From NCBI GenBank assembly GCA_964019425.1, contig OZ025847.1, positions 278,501 through 342,500 on the forward strand: 64,000 nucleotides of DNA. The letters are read 5' to 3'. The DNA comes from Flectonema sp. DT1601 (lineage: Eukaryota; Euglenozoa; Diplonemea; Diplonemida; Diplonemidae). Below the pieces are notes generated by a model. The model worked only from the letters and a program-made list of their open reading frames with translations. It was not told the origin of the DNA and did not search any database. Below, piece after piece: positions 42,471 through 52,830 of this stretch (the stretch's first letter is position 1; each line of letters opens with the position of its first letter). The translations under genes and the position numbers were made by a program.

Positions 42471-43504
42471 CGATCGACTATGTCGATTACTTTCTATTTT
42501 CCGTCCTGGTCAGGACGCTAAGAATAAGAAATTTGGGAGAGGAATAGGGGCAGTGAACTTTTGATTCAGGCCCTTCCCAACGAACAGGACGAAGACTTCT
42601 AAAACCTGAGATGAACCAATTGAGTTGAAACAAACAAATAACAGAGACGCAACACATACCGGAACATCATCGCAAGCAATGCTTCGGACCTCCGTCGACC
42701 TTCGTTCTTCCGGCGGCAAAGGGAAACAAGAAAGAACGGGCAATGAGACAAACCTGTTAGTTGGTGTTGTGTTGTTGTTAAAAACAAAAACGCCAGGAAG
42801 TTCGACAACGAAGACATCGACATCGATCGCTGCTCTGCAGATGTCCGGCGGGTGTTTGTCTACACTGTGTTTATTGTTTGTTTTTTTCCCAAGGTTCAAC
42901 CCTGGGAAGAGAAGTAAAAAATTCTGTCAGTGTTGGCCTTCCTGTTCGAAGGTGCGCACCAATGACGATAAATAGAGTGGGGGGGAGAAAACCTTTGATC
43001 CAACTGGATCCCTTCACGAGCTGACATTGCCATGTGAAGTTAAATATTCTGGCGATGCCAGCTCAGGCGACTTAGCCTGCTTTTTTCTTTAAATAAAAAA
43101 AATAAAAAGATACCAACAGGTGGGGTGATGGGTTGCGCCACTGCAATCCAGTCACAAAAAGAAACAAAGGTAATCTCCAGGGTTCTCGACCCTTGGCTCT
43201 CCCTGCGCAAGCATTGCATGGAGGGTGACGCTAAGCACCCGGGGGGTACGAAACAAACTTTCCCCCTGCTGTCCTGTTTGAAATAAAAAAAAAAAAAAAA
43301 AAAAACAAAGGGATAGAAGTAAACAGAATACATTACACCTCAACAGGTGACGCTAAACACCCAGGGGATACAAACCAAACTTTCCCCCTGTTGCCCTGTT
43401 TGAAATAAATTAAAAAAAGAACAAGAAAACAGAATACAATACTCAGCAATCAGACTCGTTCACTCGCTTCGCCAGAGCCGTTCGAGCCGATGCTCATGTA
43501 AGCT
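42471..43504. other. 1.03 kb spacer between inverted repeat blocks
   Basis: Lies between the facing ends of block A and its inverted copy. It starts with a stray satellite hairpin fragment (42471-42522). Then comes a dispersed repeat (42523-43045) related to 48409-48510 and 48529-48798. Next is a pair of direct repeats of about 60 bp at 43225-43285 and 43346-43407 (core GGTGACGCTAA-CACCC). Open frames here are short and not protein-like; no gene is claimed. Confidence 0.6.
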
Positions 43505-43788
43505 GAATTTCGATAAAGTGGGAAGTAACGGACTGGGAGCTGTTGGCTCCTGCCCTATTCCCGATGTAAACTTTCTTTTTATTTTTATTTTTTTTTAACA
43601 GGCCCAAAGGGCGACAATGATGGTTGCTGACCAAGGAATAATATTCAAATGAATTTTCGTTTCAAAGAAACGAACAGAATTAAGAGAGAGGCAGAGGAAA
43701 AAAAAAAAAAAAGAAAGAAAAGAAAAGAAAAAAAAAAATGAAGAGGAAATAATCAAACATGAAAAAAAAAAAAAAAATATATATATAT
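43505..43788 (-). repeat. Inverted block copy: terminus and tail
   Basis: Reverse complement of 42190-42470, beginning GAATTTCGATAAAGTGGG. It is interrupted at TA 43789-43790 by a DNA transposon and resumes at about 47449. Confidence 0.88.
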
Positions 43789-44135
43789 TAGTCATTCCAA
43801 AAATAACCGGCCGCGAAAACCAGTTTTGCTTCGAGCAGCCATTGGTCAAAAATGCATCCATTTTCGAGATTTTTTACAAGGTGGAAAGGTTCGGCCCCAA
43901 TCTCTCATTTTACGCGGTGGGATTATTTTTTTTTCACTTTTTTTACTGACCGTTAGAACCCGACAGGTGCGTTATGGGTACTAAGAGAATGTCACTGTCG
44001 GCACGGAAAAGTTAATCCTGTTGCTGCATTTAATTTTTTTCTGGAAAAAAAAGGGAAATGCATCAGAGATTGGCATTTTTTCTCGTAACTACACTTATTA
44101 TTCCCTTAAGCACCAGCTTAAACTTCTCTCAATGA

Positions 44136-45032
44136 AGTGTCACACGTGCCACGAGATGCCAGCTGAGTGCTCCTCAGACAACTACAACTGCATCGCACAC
44201 TAACGCGAAAAGACGGAATCCGAAGTTCAACAAGCTTCTTGAGCCACTTCGCGGTAGTCTTGAAATCCCGGCGTATGCTCCTCTGCGCTCAATCTGCAAC
44301 GCTTGCTACCAGCGAGCAAAAAGGCTGACTAGTGATCCGCATTACGCATCCGTCAGTATCCCTGCAGAGCCGATCAATCCGGAACCGCTCTCAGATATTT
44401 TTGAACGCGTGAAAGAATCAGTTCCTGCTGTCCGTTCTCAGTTTTTGAGACTCTGTCTCACGCTAGGCTACACTGATAGCCAGATTAATGCCCATGTCAG
44501 GGATTCTTCAATGCGTAAGCAGCTACAGAGGCTGGAACAGCACGATCCCTCCCAATCAGTAAAGCAGCGCAGCCAAGACAGAGATATCTGGAACTTCTGG
44601 ATTTCCAATGCACGCCCTGAGTCAAACCGCGTGGTCCTCAGCAAAGACTACATAACCGGCGAGACAAGTAAAGAGACAGTCCTCTATGTAAGAGAACCAT
44701 ACCTTGCCTTGTGGAGTGCCTTCTGCAGAACTCACACAGCTATCTCATATGCTCAGTTTTGTGACAAAAGGCCTGCTCATGTCAAATCTTGTCCGAATAA
44801 CCCTCGATGCCGTTGCAGGTGGCACATGCAAATTGCACTTATCCTTCCTGCTTATATAAGACTTGTGGGCCTGAGAAGATTTCAGCTAACCCGCTTGAGT
44901 GACCACCTATCACTCATACTATGTCGAGACCCGTCTTACAACTGCTTCTTTGGCCACTGCAACCAATGCAGGCCGTTGAACTTATTCTATCCCAAGGCGT
45001 TAAAATCCTGCTGGCTGCTTTGTACCGATTGA
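44136..45032 (+). CDS. Cys-rich transposon protein, interrupted
   Basis: A frame open from 44136 to the stop at 45032, with its first ATG at 44409 (207 residues from there). It shows paired Cys motifs: ICNACYQRAKR before the ATG, then CPNNPRCRCRWH and, near the end, CRDPSYNCFFGHCNQC. I recall this style of Cys/His spacing from uncharacterised transposon-linked proteins of animals and protists, but no named domain can be given. A neighbouring frame at 44021-44203 encodes KCHTCHEMPAEC, and another at 45049-45291 carries a Ser-rich stretch and a basic KRRKPAVKVAKRAK tail, both open and protein-like. So the original gene is probably broken or spliced, and the element may be inactive. Confidence 0.5.
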   Translation, partial: SVTRATRCQLSAPQTTTTASHTNAKRRNPKFNKLLEPLRGSLEIPAYAPLRSICNACYQRAKRLTSDPHYASVSIPAEPINPEPLSDIFERVKESVPAVRSQFLRLCLTLGYTDSQINAHVRDSSMRKQLQRLEQHDPSQSVKQRSQDRDIWNFWISNARPESNRVVLSKDYITGETSKETVLYVREPYLALWSAFCRTHTAISYAQFCDKRPAHVKSCPNNPRCRCRWHMQIALILPAYIRLVGLRRFQLTRLSDHLSLILCRDPSYNCFFGHCNQCRPLNLFYPKALKSCWLLCTD

Positions 45033-45048
45033 TGAAGATGATCCAAAT

Positions 45049-45291
45049 GTGGGGGTTGGTGCGAGCCAACTTTCAACTGCTACCAACACTGAGAGTGAGT
45101 CTATTTCAGAAACAACTGAACTCACCTCAGATTCTGGTGAGTCTTCTACTGGCTCTTGCTCTGTTAGTGAATCTAGTTCTAGTTCCAGTTTCAGATCGCT
45201 GCGTTCAACTAGTTCTATTATCGGTTCATTGCCGGTAGGAAAACGAAGAAAGCCAGCAGTAAAAGTTGCCAAAAGAGCTAAGCCTAATTAA
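45049..45291 (+). CDS. Ser-rich tail with basic end, in the same transposon
   Basis: 80 codons. Residues 7-52 are rich in Ser, Thr and Glu; residues 66-79 are basic (KRRKPAVKVAKRAK), like a nuclear localisation signal. The frame is open upstream of its ATG and partly overlaps the Cys-rich frame, so it is more likely the C-terminal part of that protein in another frame or exon than a separate gene. Confidence 0.4.
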   Translation: MGVGASQLSTATNTESESISETTELTSDSGESSTGSCSVSESSSSSSFRSLRSTSSIIGSLPVGKRRKPAVKVAKRAKPN

Positions 45292-46227
45292 AAATAAAAA
45301 TAGGCTAAGTGTAGTGTAAGATGTACAAGGTACTGTTTTGCTTCGAGCAGCCTTTGTAACTGTTTCAGAGTAAAACATCCGACCAGGTACGGCCGGATAT
45401 AGAACCATATACCGATCTTTCATTTTAGCACCCGGGGCAGCCGATTAGACATCAACAGTTCCATTATTCAAAATTTTCACCACACAAAAATGTCACAATT
45501 TTTTTGAATTTTAGCTGCATTTTTTTGAATCGCAGCGGGAATGAAATCAGCGGTGCAAAAGCGATTAAAATGGGTATTCAGTTTTAAGTTTTACTCCCTA
45601 TTTTCACCTATGAAATACTGGAACCCTAAAATGGACGGTTATTTTTGGAATGACTAATATATGAGGACATGTCAAAAGTCTGGTACCGTTTTGGTCAACG
45701 GTAAACTGTGGGCATGTACAACTCAATCGAGACCCAACCCCGTCTGAAACATGCCCCAAAAAATTCAATTCCGGGTGTGGGATCTCACTTTACTCGTAAT
45801 ACTTGTAAAAAAAAAAAAAAATCCTGCATTTTTTGCTTGTGGCTTACAGAGAACTGGCTTGTGGCTACAGAGAAACCCAAATATTACATATGCAGCCTTG
45901 CCAAAAGTATCATCCCCCAAATCTATATTCTAATATTTCATTATAAAAATAAATGGAATTATCGGTAAAAATAATACTTTTAACGTGAAAATTATTATTA
46001 GTTTTTAGCACCACGTTCTACACTTTTTGCACTTCCTTTGGACGTAGTCACATTCTGATCGAAAGCCCTGAGTAGAACCCTCGGAAGAGTAACCATCAGT
46101 TTTGAGTTGATTTGTTTGCGTCAAAAAAAAGTCAATTTGTCGAGTCTCATTGTGCAACTTGAAATGCATAGTTATACCCAAACTGTACTTCTCCTGCTGC
46201 TAATAATGTGATGATGACTCTTGTGGT

Positions 46228-46281
46228 AAGGAGTCTTCTCCTTAGGTACCTGTGGCAAGGTACTGAAGGAGAAGACTCCTT
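46228..46281. repeat. Perfect 16 bp inverted repeat
   Basis: AAGGAGTCTTCTCCTT (46228-46243) and AAGGAGAAGACTCCTT (46266-46281) are exact reverse complements with a 22-base loop. Confidence 0.9.
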
Positions 46282-46407
46282 ATAATCAAGTTTTATAATT
46301 AAATCATCTCCGTATCAGAAGTGTTTTCTGAATAGACTGCATTCTGTCTCTTAAACTCTTCTACATGATAATGAACCTCAACAAGTCTGTTGTATCATTA
46401 TAATGAG

Positions 46408-46436
46408 ATAGCAGCTGGTCGTACACCAGCTGCTAT
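46408..46436. repeat. Perfect 12 bp inverted repeat
   Basis: ATAGCAGCTGGT and ACCAGCTGCTAT around a 5-base loop CGTAC. Confidence 0.9.
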
Positions 46437-46741
46437 GACTGGTAAGCCACCCTTACTGGACACTATTGTCAGCGCACTGGCATGTGCAGCATTCCAAACG
46501 GTTAATGAACAGTTAATGAGTAACCATTCTGTCATTCAACACTTGCTAAGTAGTTTTGACAGTTTCTTTCTAATTGTCTGTCCACACGGCAGTAGGAGCA
46601 GACATCAGTTCACAGCGCAAGGTGATGGTATTCATTCCCACGCATACGATGGTATGTAGATTCTGATATCAGATTTCGAATACTGCTGACTTTATAGATA
46701 GAATTAAATGTCCCCCAAGGACACCCTGCAACGTAACAGTG

Positions 46742-47213
46742 TCACCTCGTTGACTTTTTGATACCATTGAAGTCGGGCGAGGCTGCCTTGAGCTCGTTCT
46801 CACTTGACTGCACAACTTCAGGAAGATCTTCATTGGTTCTTATACTTATGGGCACGTGGATTCTAGCATCCCAGGCCTTTCTGCCTATTTTTAGCCCAGC
46901 TTCCTCTAGAAAGCTTAACTTCCATCCTATTCTTCTAGACACTTCTCGCCTGTCACCCGTTTCCATGCTCACAATTGTTTCATTTACTACTGAAGGGACA
47001 ATTGACACCATTCCACAGCACTGCTATTCCCACAACCCTCAGGGGCATAGCAGTAACATCACCACCCCCAGAAAGGCATTCTAGCAGTTTTGCATGTTTA
47101 CCTTCCAAGGTTTTTGAACTCCCATTGGACTCTTTCCTGTCACTCCACTTCGGAGGGTCTCCCATCTTGTCAATCAGTAATTGCAGTTGCTCAATTATCG
47201 CTTTTGTGGTCAT
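46742..47213 (-). pseudogene. Two overlapping protein-like frames in the long-TIR element
   Basis: Minus strand: one frame 47213-46980 (77 codons, starts MTTKAIIEQLQLLIDKMG) and one 47011-46742 (89 codons, with GRKAWDARIHVPISIRTNED). Both have ordinary amino-acid composition, and the second continues where the first ends, which suggests one gene with a frame break or a short intron. No family recognised. A plus-strand frame at 46390-46659 is also open but less convincing. Confidence 0.35.
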
Positions 47214-47448
47214 ATTTTGCTTTTGTTATGCTTGGGGCTCTCTGTAACAGCTTTGTTACCGGCTACAAGCAAAAAATGCAGGATTTTTTTTTTTTTTTAC
47301 AAGTATTACGAGTAAAGTGAGATCCCACACCCGGAATTGAATTTTTTGGGGCATGTTTCAGACAGGGTTGGGTCTCGATTGAGTTGTACATGCCCACAGT
47401 TTACCGTTGACCAAAACGGTACCAGACTTTTGACATCCACTCATATAT

Positions 47449-48110
47449 AAATAAAAAACGTTGTATGAAAAAGGAAAAAAAAGAAAAAAAAAAGACCAGA
47501 AAAGGAAAGAGAAAATGAAAAGGTATAATATTATTGTGGGGATATGAGGGATAGCAGGGAGATGCTCTTTTTTTTTTTTTTTTTTTTTTTTCTTATTTAT
47601 TATTTAAAAAAAGGAAACAATCAGTTTAGCGTCTCGATCAGGACGGAAAATAGAAATTAATCGACATAGTTGATCGATAGAAAAAAAAACAATGATAACA
47701 TTGTTTATTCATTTTTTTTTTTTTTTTTTTTTTTTTAAATCTTTTTAATTATTTTAAAGAAAAAACAATCAGTTTAGCGTCTTGACCAGGACGGAAAATA
47801 GTAAGTAATCGACATAGTCGATCGATAAAAAAAAAACAATGATAACATTGTTTATTCCTTTTTTTTTTTTTTATTCTTTTTATTTTTTTTTAAAGAAAAA
47901 ACAATCAGTTTAGCGTCCTGACCAGGACGGAAAATAGAAAGTAATCGACATAGTCGATCGATAAAAAAAACAATGATAACATTGTTTATTCTTTTTTTTT
48001 TTTTTTATTTTAATTCTTTTTATTTATTTTTTAAAAAGAAAAAAAAATGGAAAAATAGAAATTAGTCAACAATGGAAAATAGAAATTAGTCAACAAAGTC
48101 GATAGTCAAC
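47449..48110 (-). repeat. Inverted block copy: satellite part 1
   Basis: Continues the inverted block after the two insertions. The tail module runs to about 47570; four satellite units follow in reverse orientation (AACAATGATAACATTGTT with GATCGACATAGTCGATC). It breaks off near 48130 and resumes at about 51290. Confidence 0.85.
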
Positions 48111-48528
48111 AAAGTTACCTGTTTTCTTTTAACAAATTAAATAAAATAAAATAAAAATAAAGTATACAAACCAAACTTTCCCTGGAATACAATACCTAAC
48201 AATCAGTGCGTTCACTGGCCTTAGGGCTGTTCGGACTTATGCTTTGGACTGTTCCCTTGCAGAAAAAAAAAGTAAAATAAACCAACTTTGGGACATTAGA
48301 AAAGCATAAGATAAAAGTTGCTACAACCAAAAGACAACTGCAAAAAATAAGGTTTTTGTAGGGGAGCTACAATGTAGCAATAATGTCACACAGTCATGTG
48401 GCAAGCTGAATAAGAAATTTGGGAGAGGAATAGGGGCAGTGAACTTTTGATTCAGGCCCTTCCCAACAAACAGGACGAAGACTTCTAAAACCTGAGATGA
48501 ACCAACTGATTGTTTCCTTTTTTTAGGG
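48111..48528. other. Insertion into the inverted block, unclassified repeats
   Basis: 48165-48250 resembles 43370-43490 (ACAAACCAAACTTTCCC, then CAATCAG-CGTTCACT). 48409-48510 repeats 42523-42620 almost exactly. No gene seen. Confidence 0.55.
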
Positions 48529-48797
48529 GAGTTGAATTTCCAGGTGAGATTTGGACTGTTAGCTTTTGGCTAAGGCCCTCCCTGAAGAGCAAGAACAAAA
48601 AAACTACTCACACCTGAAGAAAACATACACACTGTAAGCTGTGTGTGTATTTTGTGTTTGTCACAACAGGAGAGAAAAGAAAGAATGTCAAGGTTGGTCA
48701 CCTTGCCTATCAACGCACAACATTGGTGGTCTCTACTAGACCCTGAGTGATCCCACTGGATCTCTCATCGTTCATAGTACCCTGTGTGAAGTTATAA
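48529..48797 (+). repeat. 270 bp dispersed repeat, copy 1
   Basis: Direct copy of 49308-49583 with only a small indel and few substitutions; ends GTGTGAAGTTATAA in both. Distantly related to 42540-43045. Confidence 0.85.
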
Positions 48798-49248
48798 TAC
48801 TGTAAAGGGAAATATTCTCGCGGGGAAATATTCTTGCGGGGAAATATTCCCGCAGGGAAATATTCTCGCGGATTTGGAGATTTTTTTTTTTACTCGCGGG
48901 TTTTTCCCCACAAGAATATTTCCCTGCCACAGTGGATTTTTGCAAAAGTCAGTCAGTTGATAAAGAATCTAAGAAATCTTTGTGCTTCTATTGAGTGTCA
49001 GGTAGAACAAAGCATTATTACCAAGCAAACACAATAAAAAACAACCATACTGCACAACAAAAATAAGTTTTGCTGAAACTTTCCTTCATAGCACACATAT
49101 TTTCTTCACAAAAAGGAACAAAAAAAAATGGCTGGAAAAAAAGTATGCTTGCAGGGAAATATTCCTGCGGGGAAATATTCTCGCGGATTTAGAAAAAATA
49201 ATAAAAACTCGCGGGTTTTTCCCCACAAGAATATTTCCCTTTACAGTA
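48798..49248. mobile_element. 451 bp TIR/foldback element with GGGAAATATTC units
   Basis: Ends TACTGTAAAGGGAAATATTC and its reverse complement; TA at each border is a possible target duplication. The left end has four tandem GGGAAATATTC-CGCG units, and the pattern CTCGCGGGTTTTTCCCC closes each half. Two foldback units lie inside (48798-48932 and 49152-49248). The middle is about 220 bp of AT-rich DNA without a gene. A deletion derivative of the element ending at 50996. Confidence 0.75.
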
Positions 49249-49307
49249 ATAAAAAAAAAAAAAAAAAAAAGAGCATCTCCCTGCTATCCCCATATCCCCA
49301 CAATAAG

Positions 49308-49583
49308 GAGTTGAATTTCCAGGTGAGATTTGGACTGTTAGCTTTTGGCTAAGGCCCTCCCTGAAGAGCAAGAACAAAAAAACTACTCACACCTGAAGAA
49401 AACATACACAAAGAACACACTGTAAGCTGTGTGTGTATTTTGTGTTTGTCACAACAGGAGAGAAAAGAAAGAATGTCAAGGTTGGTCACCTTGCCTATCA
49501 ACGCACAACATTGGTAGTCTCTACTAGACCCTGAGTGATCCCACTGGATCTCTCATCGTTCATAGTACCCTGTGTGAAGTTAT
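49308..49583 (+). repeat. 270 bp dispersed repeat, copy 2
   Basis: Counterpart of 48529-48797. After the shared end GAAGTTATAA, this copy continues into other sequence, whereas copy 1 runs into the TIR element. Confidence 0.85.
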
Positions 49584-49625
49584 AAAATCAAAGGTAAACT
49601 ATGAACTACAAATGACTTAGCCTGT

Positions 49626-49763
49626 GAATTTCGATAAGTGGGAAGTAACGGACTGGGAGCTTTTGGCTCCTGCCCTATTCCCGATGTAAACTTTCTTTTT
49701 ATTTTTATTTTTTTTTTTAACAGGCCCAAAGGGCGACAATGATGGTTGCTGACCAAGGAATAA
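49626..49763 (-). repeat. Solo block terminus, inverted
   Basis: 138 bp matching only the last part of the repeat block (GAATTTCGATAAGTGGG through CTGACCAAGGAATAA). A truncated separate copy: evidence that the terminus can occur alone. Confidence 0.85.
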
Positions 49764-50181
49764 CCATCTTCATCCATTTTGTGATATGACTTGATAAAAT
49801 AAAGAATATTAATTTCACAGAGGAAACAAATTAAACAAATACTCACTAACGTCGGGGTAATGTTACATTCTTCGAGAGGTCGATTACTAAGACTTTGAAA
49901 AGCACCGAGGCAAGAGGTGCAACAAGCCATACAAAAGGGTAAACAATTAGAGGACCTCAGGAAGAAACACCCAGGGTGGGAGGGTGGGAAAAAGATTAAA
50001 GTTTAAGTAAGTTCAATGAGGATTAAGCAAAATTTGCTAAGGAAAGGAATTAATGTTTTAATTAATAATGTACTGATACAGAATAACATCTCAAACATAG
50101 TGATCACTTATGCAACGAGAGCTAAAAGATCGATATAGACATTCCTAATCCAAAGACTAGGGTGCAGAGTGCATTTCAGCT
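49764..50181. other. Single-copy AT-rich stretch, no gene seen
   Basis: No repeat of this sequence was noticed in the window. A minus-strand open frame (49580-49930) spans the junction with the solo terminus and is not taken as a gene. Confidence 0.5.
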
Positions 50182-50516
50182 TATTTATTATTTATTGTTC
50201 GTTTTTGTTTGTATTATTTTATCGATATGTTTATGTCCGTCAGATCATAACGTTAATCAGGTTAATTGTTAATTGTAAATGGTCTAAACCCCAATCCAAG
50301 TTCCCAAGGCTTGGCATAGATTTGAGTGACGCCTTACTGGCCTCCTCATCCTCTATGAGTGGTGAGGGGGCCAGCAATGGTTTTTTTTTTTTTTTTTTTC
50401 GCTCTTATTTCTTTTTTTTCTTTTTCTTTTACTCTAATATGAAATATTTTTGAACAAAATGTGATTATTAATTTAAAAAAAAAAAAAAAATAAATAATGT
50501 AAATGAATACTAAATT
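50182..50516 (+). repeat. Head module copy 2 (solo)
   Basis: Starts AGCTTATTTATTATTTATTG, as at 54352. It includes the full head with hairpin and runs to TAATGTAAATGAATA (about 50512), then leaves the block homology. It has no TIR element in its A-run and so serves as an empty site for the 28S-bearing insertion. Confidence 0.85.
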
Positions 50517-50622
50517 CTGACCCAGATTCTTCAATTTCTTCAGTTCCTAATCCTAACAGTGTTCAGGATTTTGAAGAAGTACCTGAAATTGAAGTAGGAC
50601 CTGAAGTTATCAACATTGATTA
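50517..50622 (+). pseudogene. Acidic C-terminal coding tail of a lost gene
   Basis: A frame open from the head-module junction encodes about 35 residues rich in Pro, Ser and Glu (QDFEEVPEIEVGPEVINID) and ends at TAA 50620-50622. It is followed by 3' UTR-like AT-rich DNA and then the foldback end at 50996. I infer the 3' end of a transposon gene whose remainder was replaced by the head module. Confidence 0.4.
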
Positions 50623-50870
50623 AAATCTATGTTTTCCCCTATATTTTTCTCCCTATTTTATAAATTCCCTTAGCTTGTTTCTATTTACTTTTAATTTTGT
50701 TTTCTTCTCTCTTTTGTATAAGTTCCCTCACAGCAATTTGAATGATTCAATTTATATGTTCACTTCTAATTATATTTTTCTACTTACAGCACACCAATAA
50801 AATATAACTGCACTAAATAAATTTTCCTAGTTTATTGTATTTTCACACCTTTTCTTTCACAAGGGGAAAA

Positions 50871-50996
50871 AAAAAATGGCTGGGCAAAATGTTTGTTAGC
50901 AGGGAAATATTCTCGCGGGGAAATATTCTCGCGGATTTAGGAAAAATGAGAAAAACTCGCGGGTTTTTCCCCACAAGAATATTTCCCTTTACAGTA
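50871..50996 (+). mobile_element. Right end of a GGGAAATATTC foldback element
   Basis: Shares the ATGGCTGG-containing flank and the foldback with 49120-49248, ending CCCTTTACAGTA. The left end is missing; it was probably removed when the head module joined at about 50517. Confidence 0.7.
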
Positions 50997-51126
50997 TTAT
51001 AAAGGAAAGATTTCTTCTGAAGAATCTTTTTTTAACTACCTACTAAATTGGCAACCATACACTTAAATTTCAAAACCATACTAAAAAAGAATTTTGGGTA
51101 AAGGGGTCTTTCCTACACAAATAGTT

Positions 51127-51289
51127 TCAGAACGGCCATTCATTACAAAATCCAAAATGGCTGTAAACCGTCCAGTTCGATCCTGGGTGGGGGCATTTTT
51201 TTTTTTCCTTGGATTTTTTTTTCAGGTTGGACTTTGTACGGGAGAGGTTGGCTTTTATTAGTGGCTCCCCCCCCTTGGGGGGGGTTAAA
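51127..51289 (+). repeat. Dispersed tRNA-like/G-rich repeat
   Basis: Has a T-arm-like CCAGTTCGATCCTGGG (51170-51185) followed by a T-run, then an inverted match (51225-51275) to 38715-38755 of the 28S-bearing element (CTTTGTACGG and CTTTTATTAG). The acceptor stem is absent. A relic related to the first tRNA-like unit. Confidence 0.4.
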
Positions 51290-52040
51290 AACGGAAAATA
51301 GAAATTAGTCGACAAAGTCGAACGATAAAAAAAAAAACAATGATAACATTGTTTATTCTTTTTTTTGTATTTTTTTATATTCTTTTTTATTAATTTTGAA
51401 AAAAAACAATCAGTTTAGCGTCTTGACCAGGACGGAAAATAGAAAGTAATCGACATAGTCGATCGATAAAAAAAAAAACAATGATAACATTGTTTATTCT
51501 TTTTTTTTTTTTTTTTTTTTAAATTCTTTTTATTTATTTTTTAAAGAAAAAAAAAACGGAAAATAGAAATTAGTCGACAAAGTCGAACGATGAAAAAAAA
51601 CAATGATAACATTGTTTATTCTTTTTTTATTTTATTTTTTTTTATTCTTTTTTATTAATTTTGAAAAAAAAAACAATCAGTTTAGCGTCTTGACCAGGAC
51701 GGAAAATAGAAAGTAATCGACATAGTCGATCGATAAGAAAACAATGATAACATTGTTTATTCTTTTTTTTTATTTTAAATTCTTTTTATTTATTTTTTAA
51801 AGAAAAAAAACTGAAAATAGAAATTAGTCGACAAAGTCGAACGATAAAAAAACAATGATAACATTGTTTATTCTTTTTTTTTTTTTTTTTATTTCTTTTT
51901 ATTTATAAAAAAAAAACAATCAGTTTAGCGTCTTGACCAGGACGGAAAATAGAAAGTGATCGACATAGTCGATCGATAAGAAAACAATGATAACATTGTT
52001 TATTCTTTTTTTTTATTTTAAATTCTTTTTATTTATTTTT
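51290..52040 (-). repeat. Inverted block copy: satellite part 2 (6 units)
   Basis: Six satellite units in reverse, alternating long and short types in the order seen in block A, so it is the continuation of 47449-48110. Confidence 0.88.
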
Positions 52041-52490
52041 TAACAGGAGTTAAGATCACTTACATGAGTTAACACAACACAGATACGAGAGTCGCAAACT
52101 GAGGTAACACTACCAATTCAACAAAAAATAATCAGGATCGGACACAAGGAGGAGAGTTCATTCTACCTCTCATTGTCCTTGCTGGTATCTTAAGTGTCTT
52201 GGTATCTCTCTTGTGTGTCGGTATCTCGGAAGTGCTGGTATCTCGTATGTGCGTTGGTATCTCTTGCGTGTTGGTATCTCTTGCACATAAAAAAAAAATT
52301 GAGTTAACATGATCAGTTTTATTTAACATTAAAGACAGACCGGAACTATTTGAAAATAAAATGTAGATGGGAAACAGTGAAAATTAAAATGAATGATAAA
52401 ATTAAATGAGATTTATGACATAACAGACCAGATAGAGAGTAATAAAGGGAAAAGGAAAACGGGAAGGGTTCATTCACTTAGTTAAAGTTA
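52041..52490 (-). repeat. Inverted block copy: minisatellite module
   Basis: Reverse complement of 40245-40695, including the GAGATACC minisatellite (52182-52287). Homology ends at GTTAAAGTTA (52490); the GATC hairpins and the head are absent, so this copy is truncated. Confidence 0.88.
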
Positions 52491-52494
52491 GAGA

Positions 52495-52740
52495 TTTTCG
52501 CTATTGGGGTGCCTGATAATGTCATTTTCGCTATTCACTAAAAGCAGTAACTTTTTTTTCGCTGTTCACTAGAAGTGATAATTTTTTTTCGCCGTTCAGT
52601 AAAAGAAATTTTTTTTTTTCGCTGTTCACTACAAGTTACAAATTTTTTTTCGCTATTCACTACAAGTTACAAATTTTTTTTCGCTATTCACTAGAAGTTG
52701 AAATTTTTTTTTCGCTGTTCACTACAAGTTACAACTTTTT
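52495..52740 (+). repeat. 31 bp minisatellite TTTTCGCTATTCACTA
   Basis: About eight units: a T-run, CGCT-TTCACTA-AAGT, then an A/T tail. Unit length 28-33 bp, unlike any other repeat here. It abuts a T tract to 52803. Confidence 0.85.
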
Positions 52741-52767
52741 CCACTGCCAAAAAAAAAATTTTTTTTT

Positions 52768-52803
<36 letters not shown>

Positions 52804-52830
52804 CTTCTTTGCTGGGAACATGCTGGTACC

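Larger units (their letters stand above)
43791..45654 (+). mobile_element. TA-flanked DNA transposon with 19 bp TIRs
   Basis: Perfect inverted ends GTCATTCCAAAAATAACCG at 43791-43809 and 45636-45654, flanked on both sides by TA, as for Tc1/mariner-like insertion. Length 1864 bp. It sits in the tail of the inverted block. Near each end a direct repeat TTTTGCTTCGAGCAGCC occurs (about 43823 and 45335). It holds a Cys-rich gene, described separately. The TIR and TA signature suggest a Tc1/mariner-type mechanism, but no DDE/D catalytic block was recognised. Confidence 0.8.
45657..47448. mobile_element. 1.8 kb element with about 172 bp terminal inverted repeats
   Basis: 45668-45840 and 47266-47437 are inverted copies of each other, starting ATGTCAAAAGTCTGG, with few changes; the outermost bases ATATATGAG also match. 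It directly adjoins the TA-flanked transposon, and both lie in the same AT stretch of the inverted block. Inside are two strong palindromes (46228-46281 and 46408-46436) and two overlapping minus-strand frames. Superfamily not identified. Confidence 0.8.

Noticed and set aside
42510-42899. Minus-strand frame of 129 codons in the spacer
   Set aside because: It spans the junction of two dispersed repeats, and the homologous repeats at 48409 and 48529 do not keep the frame.
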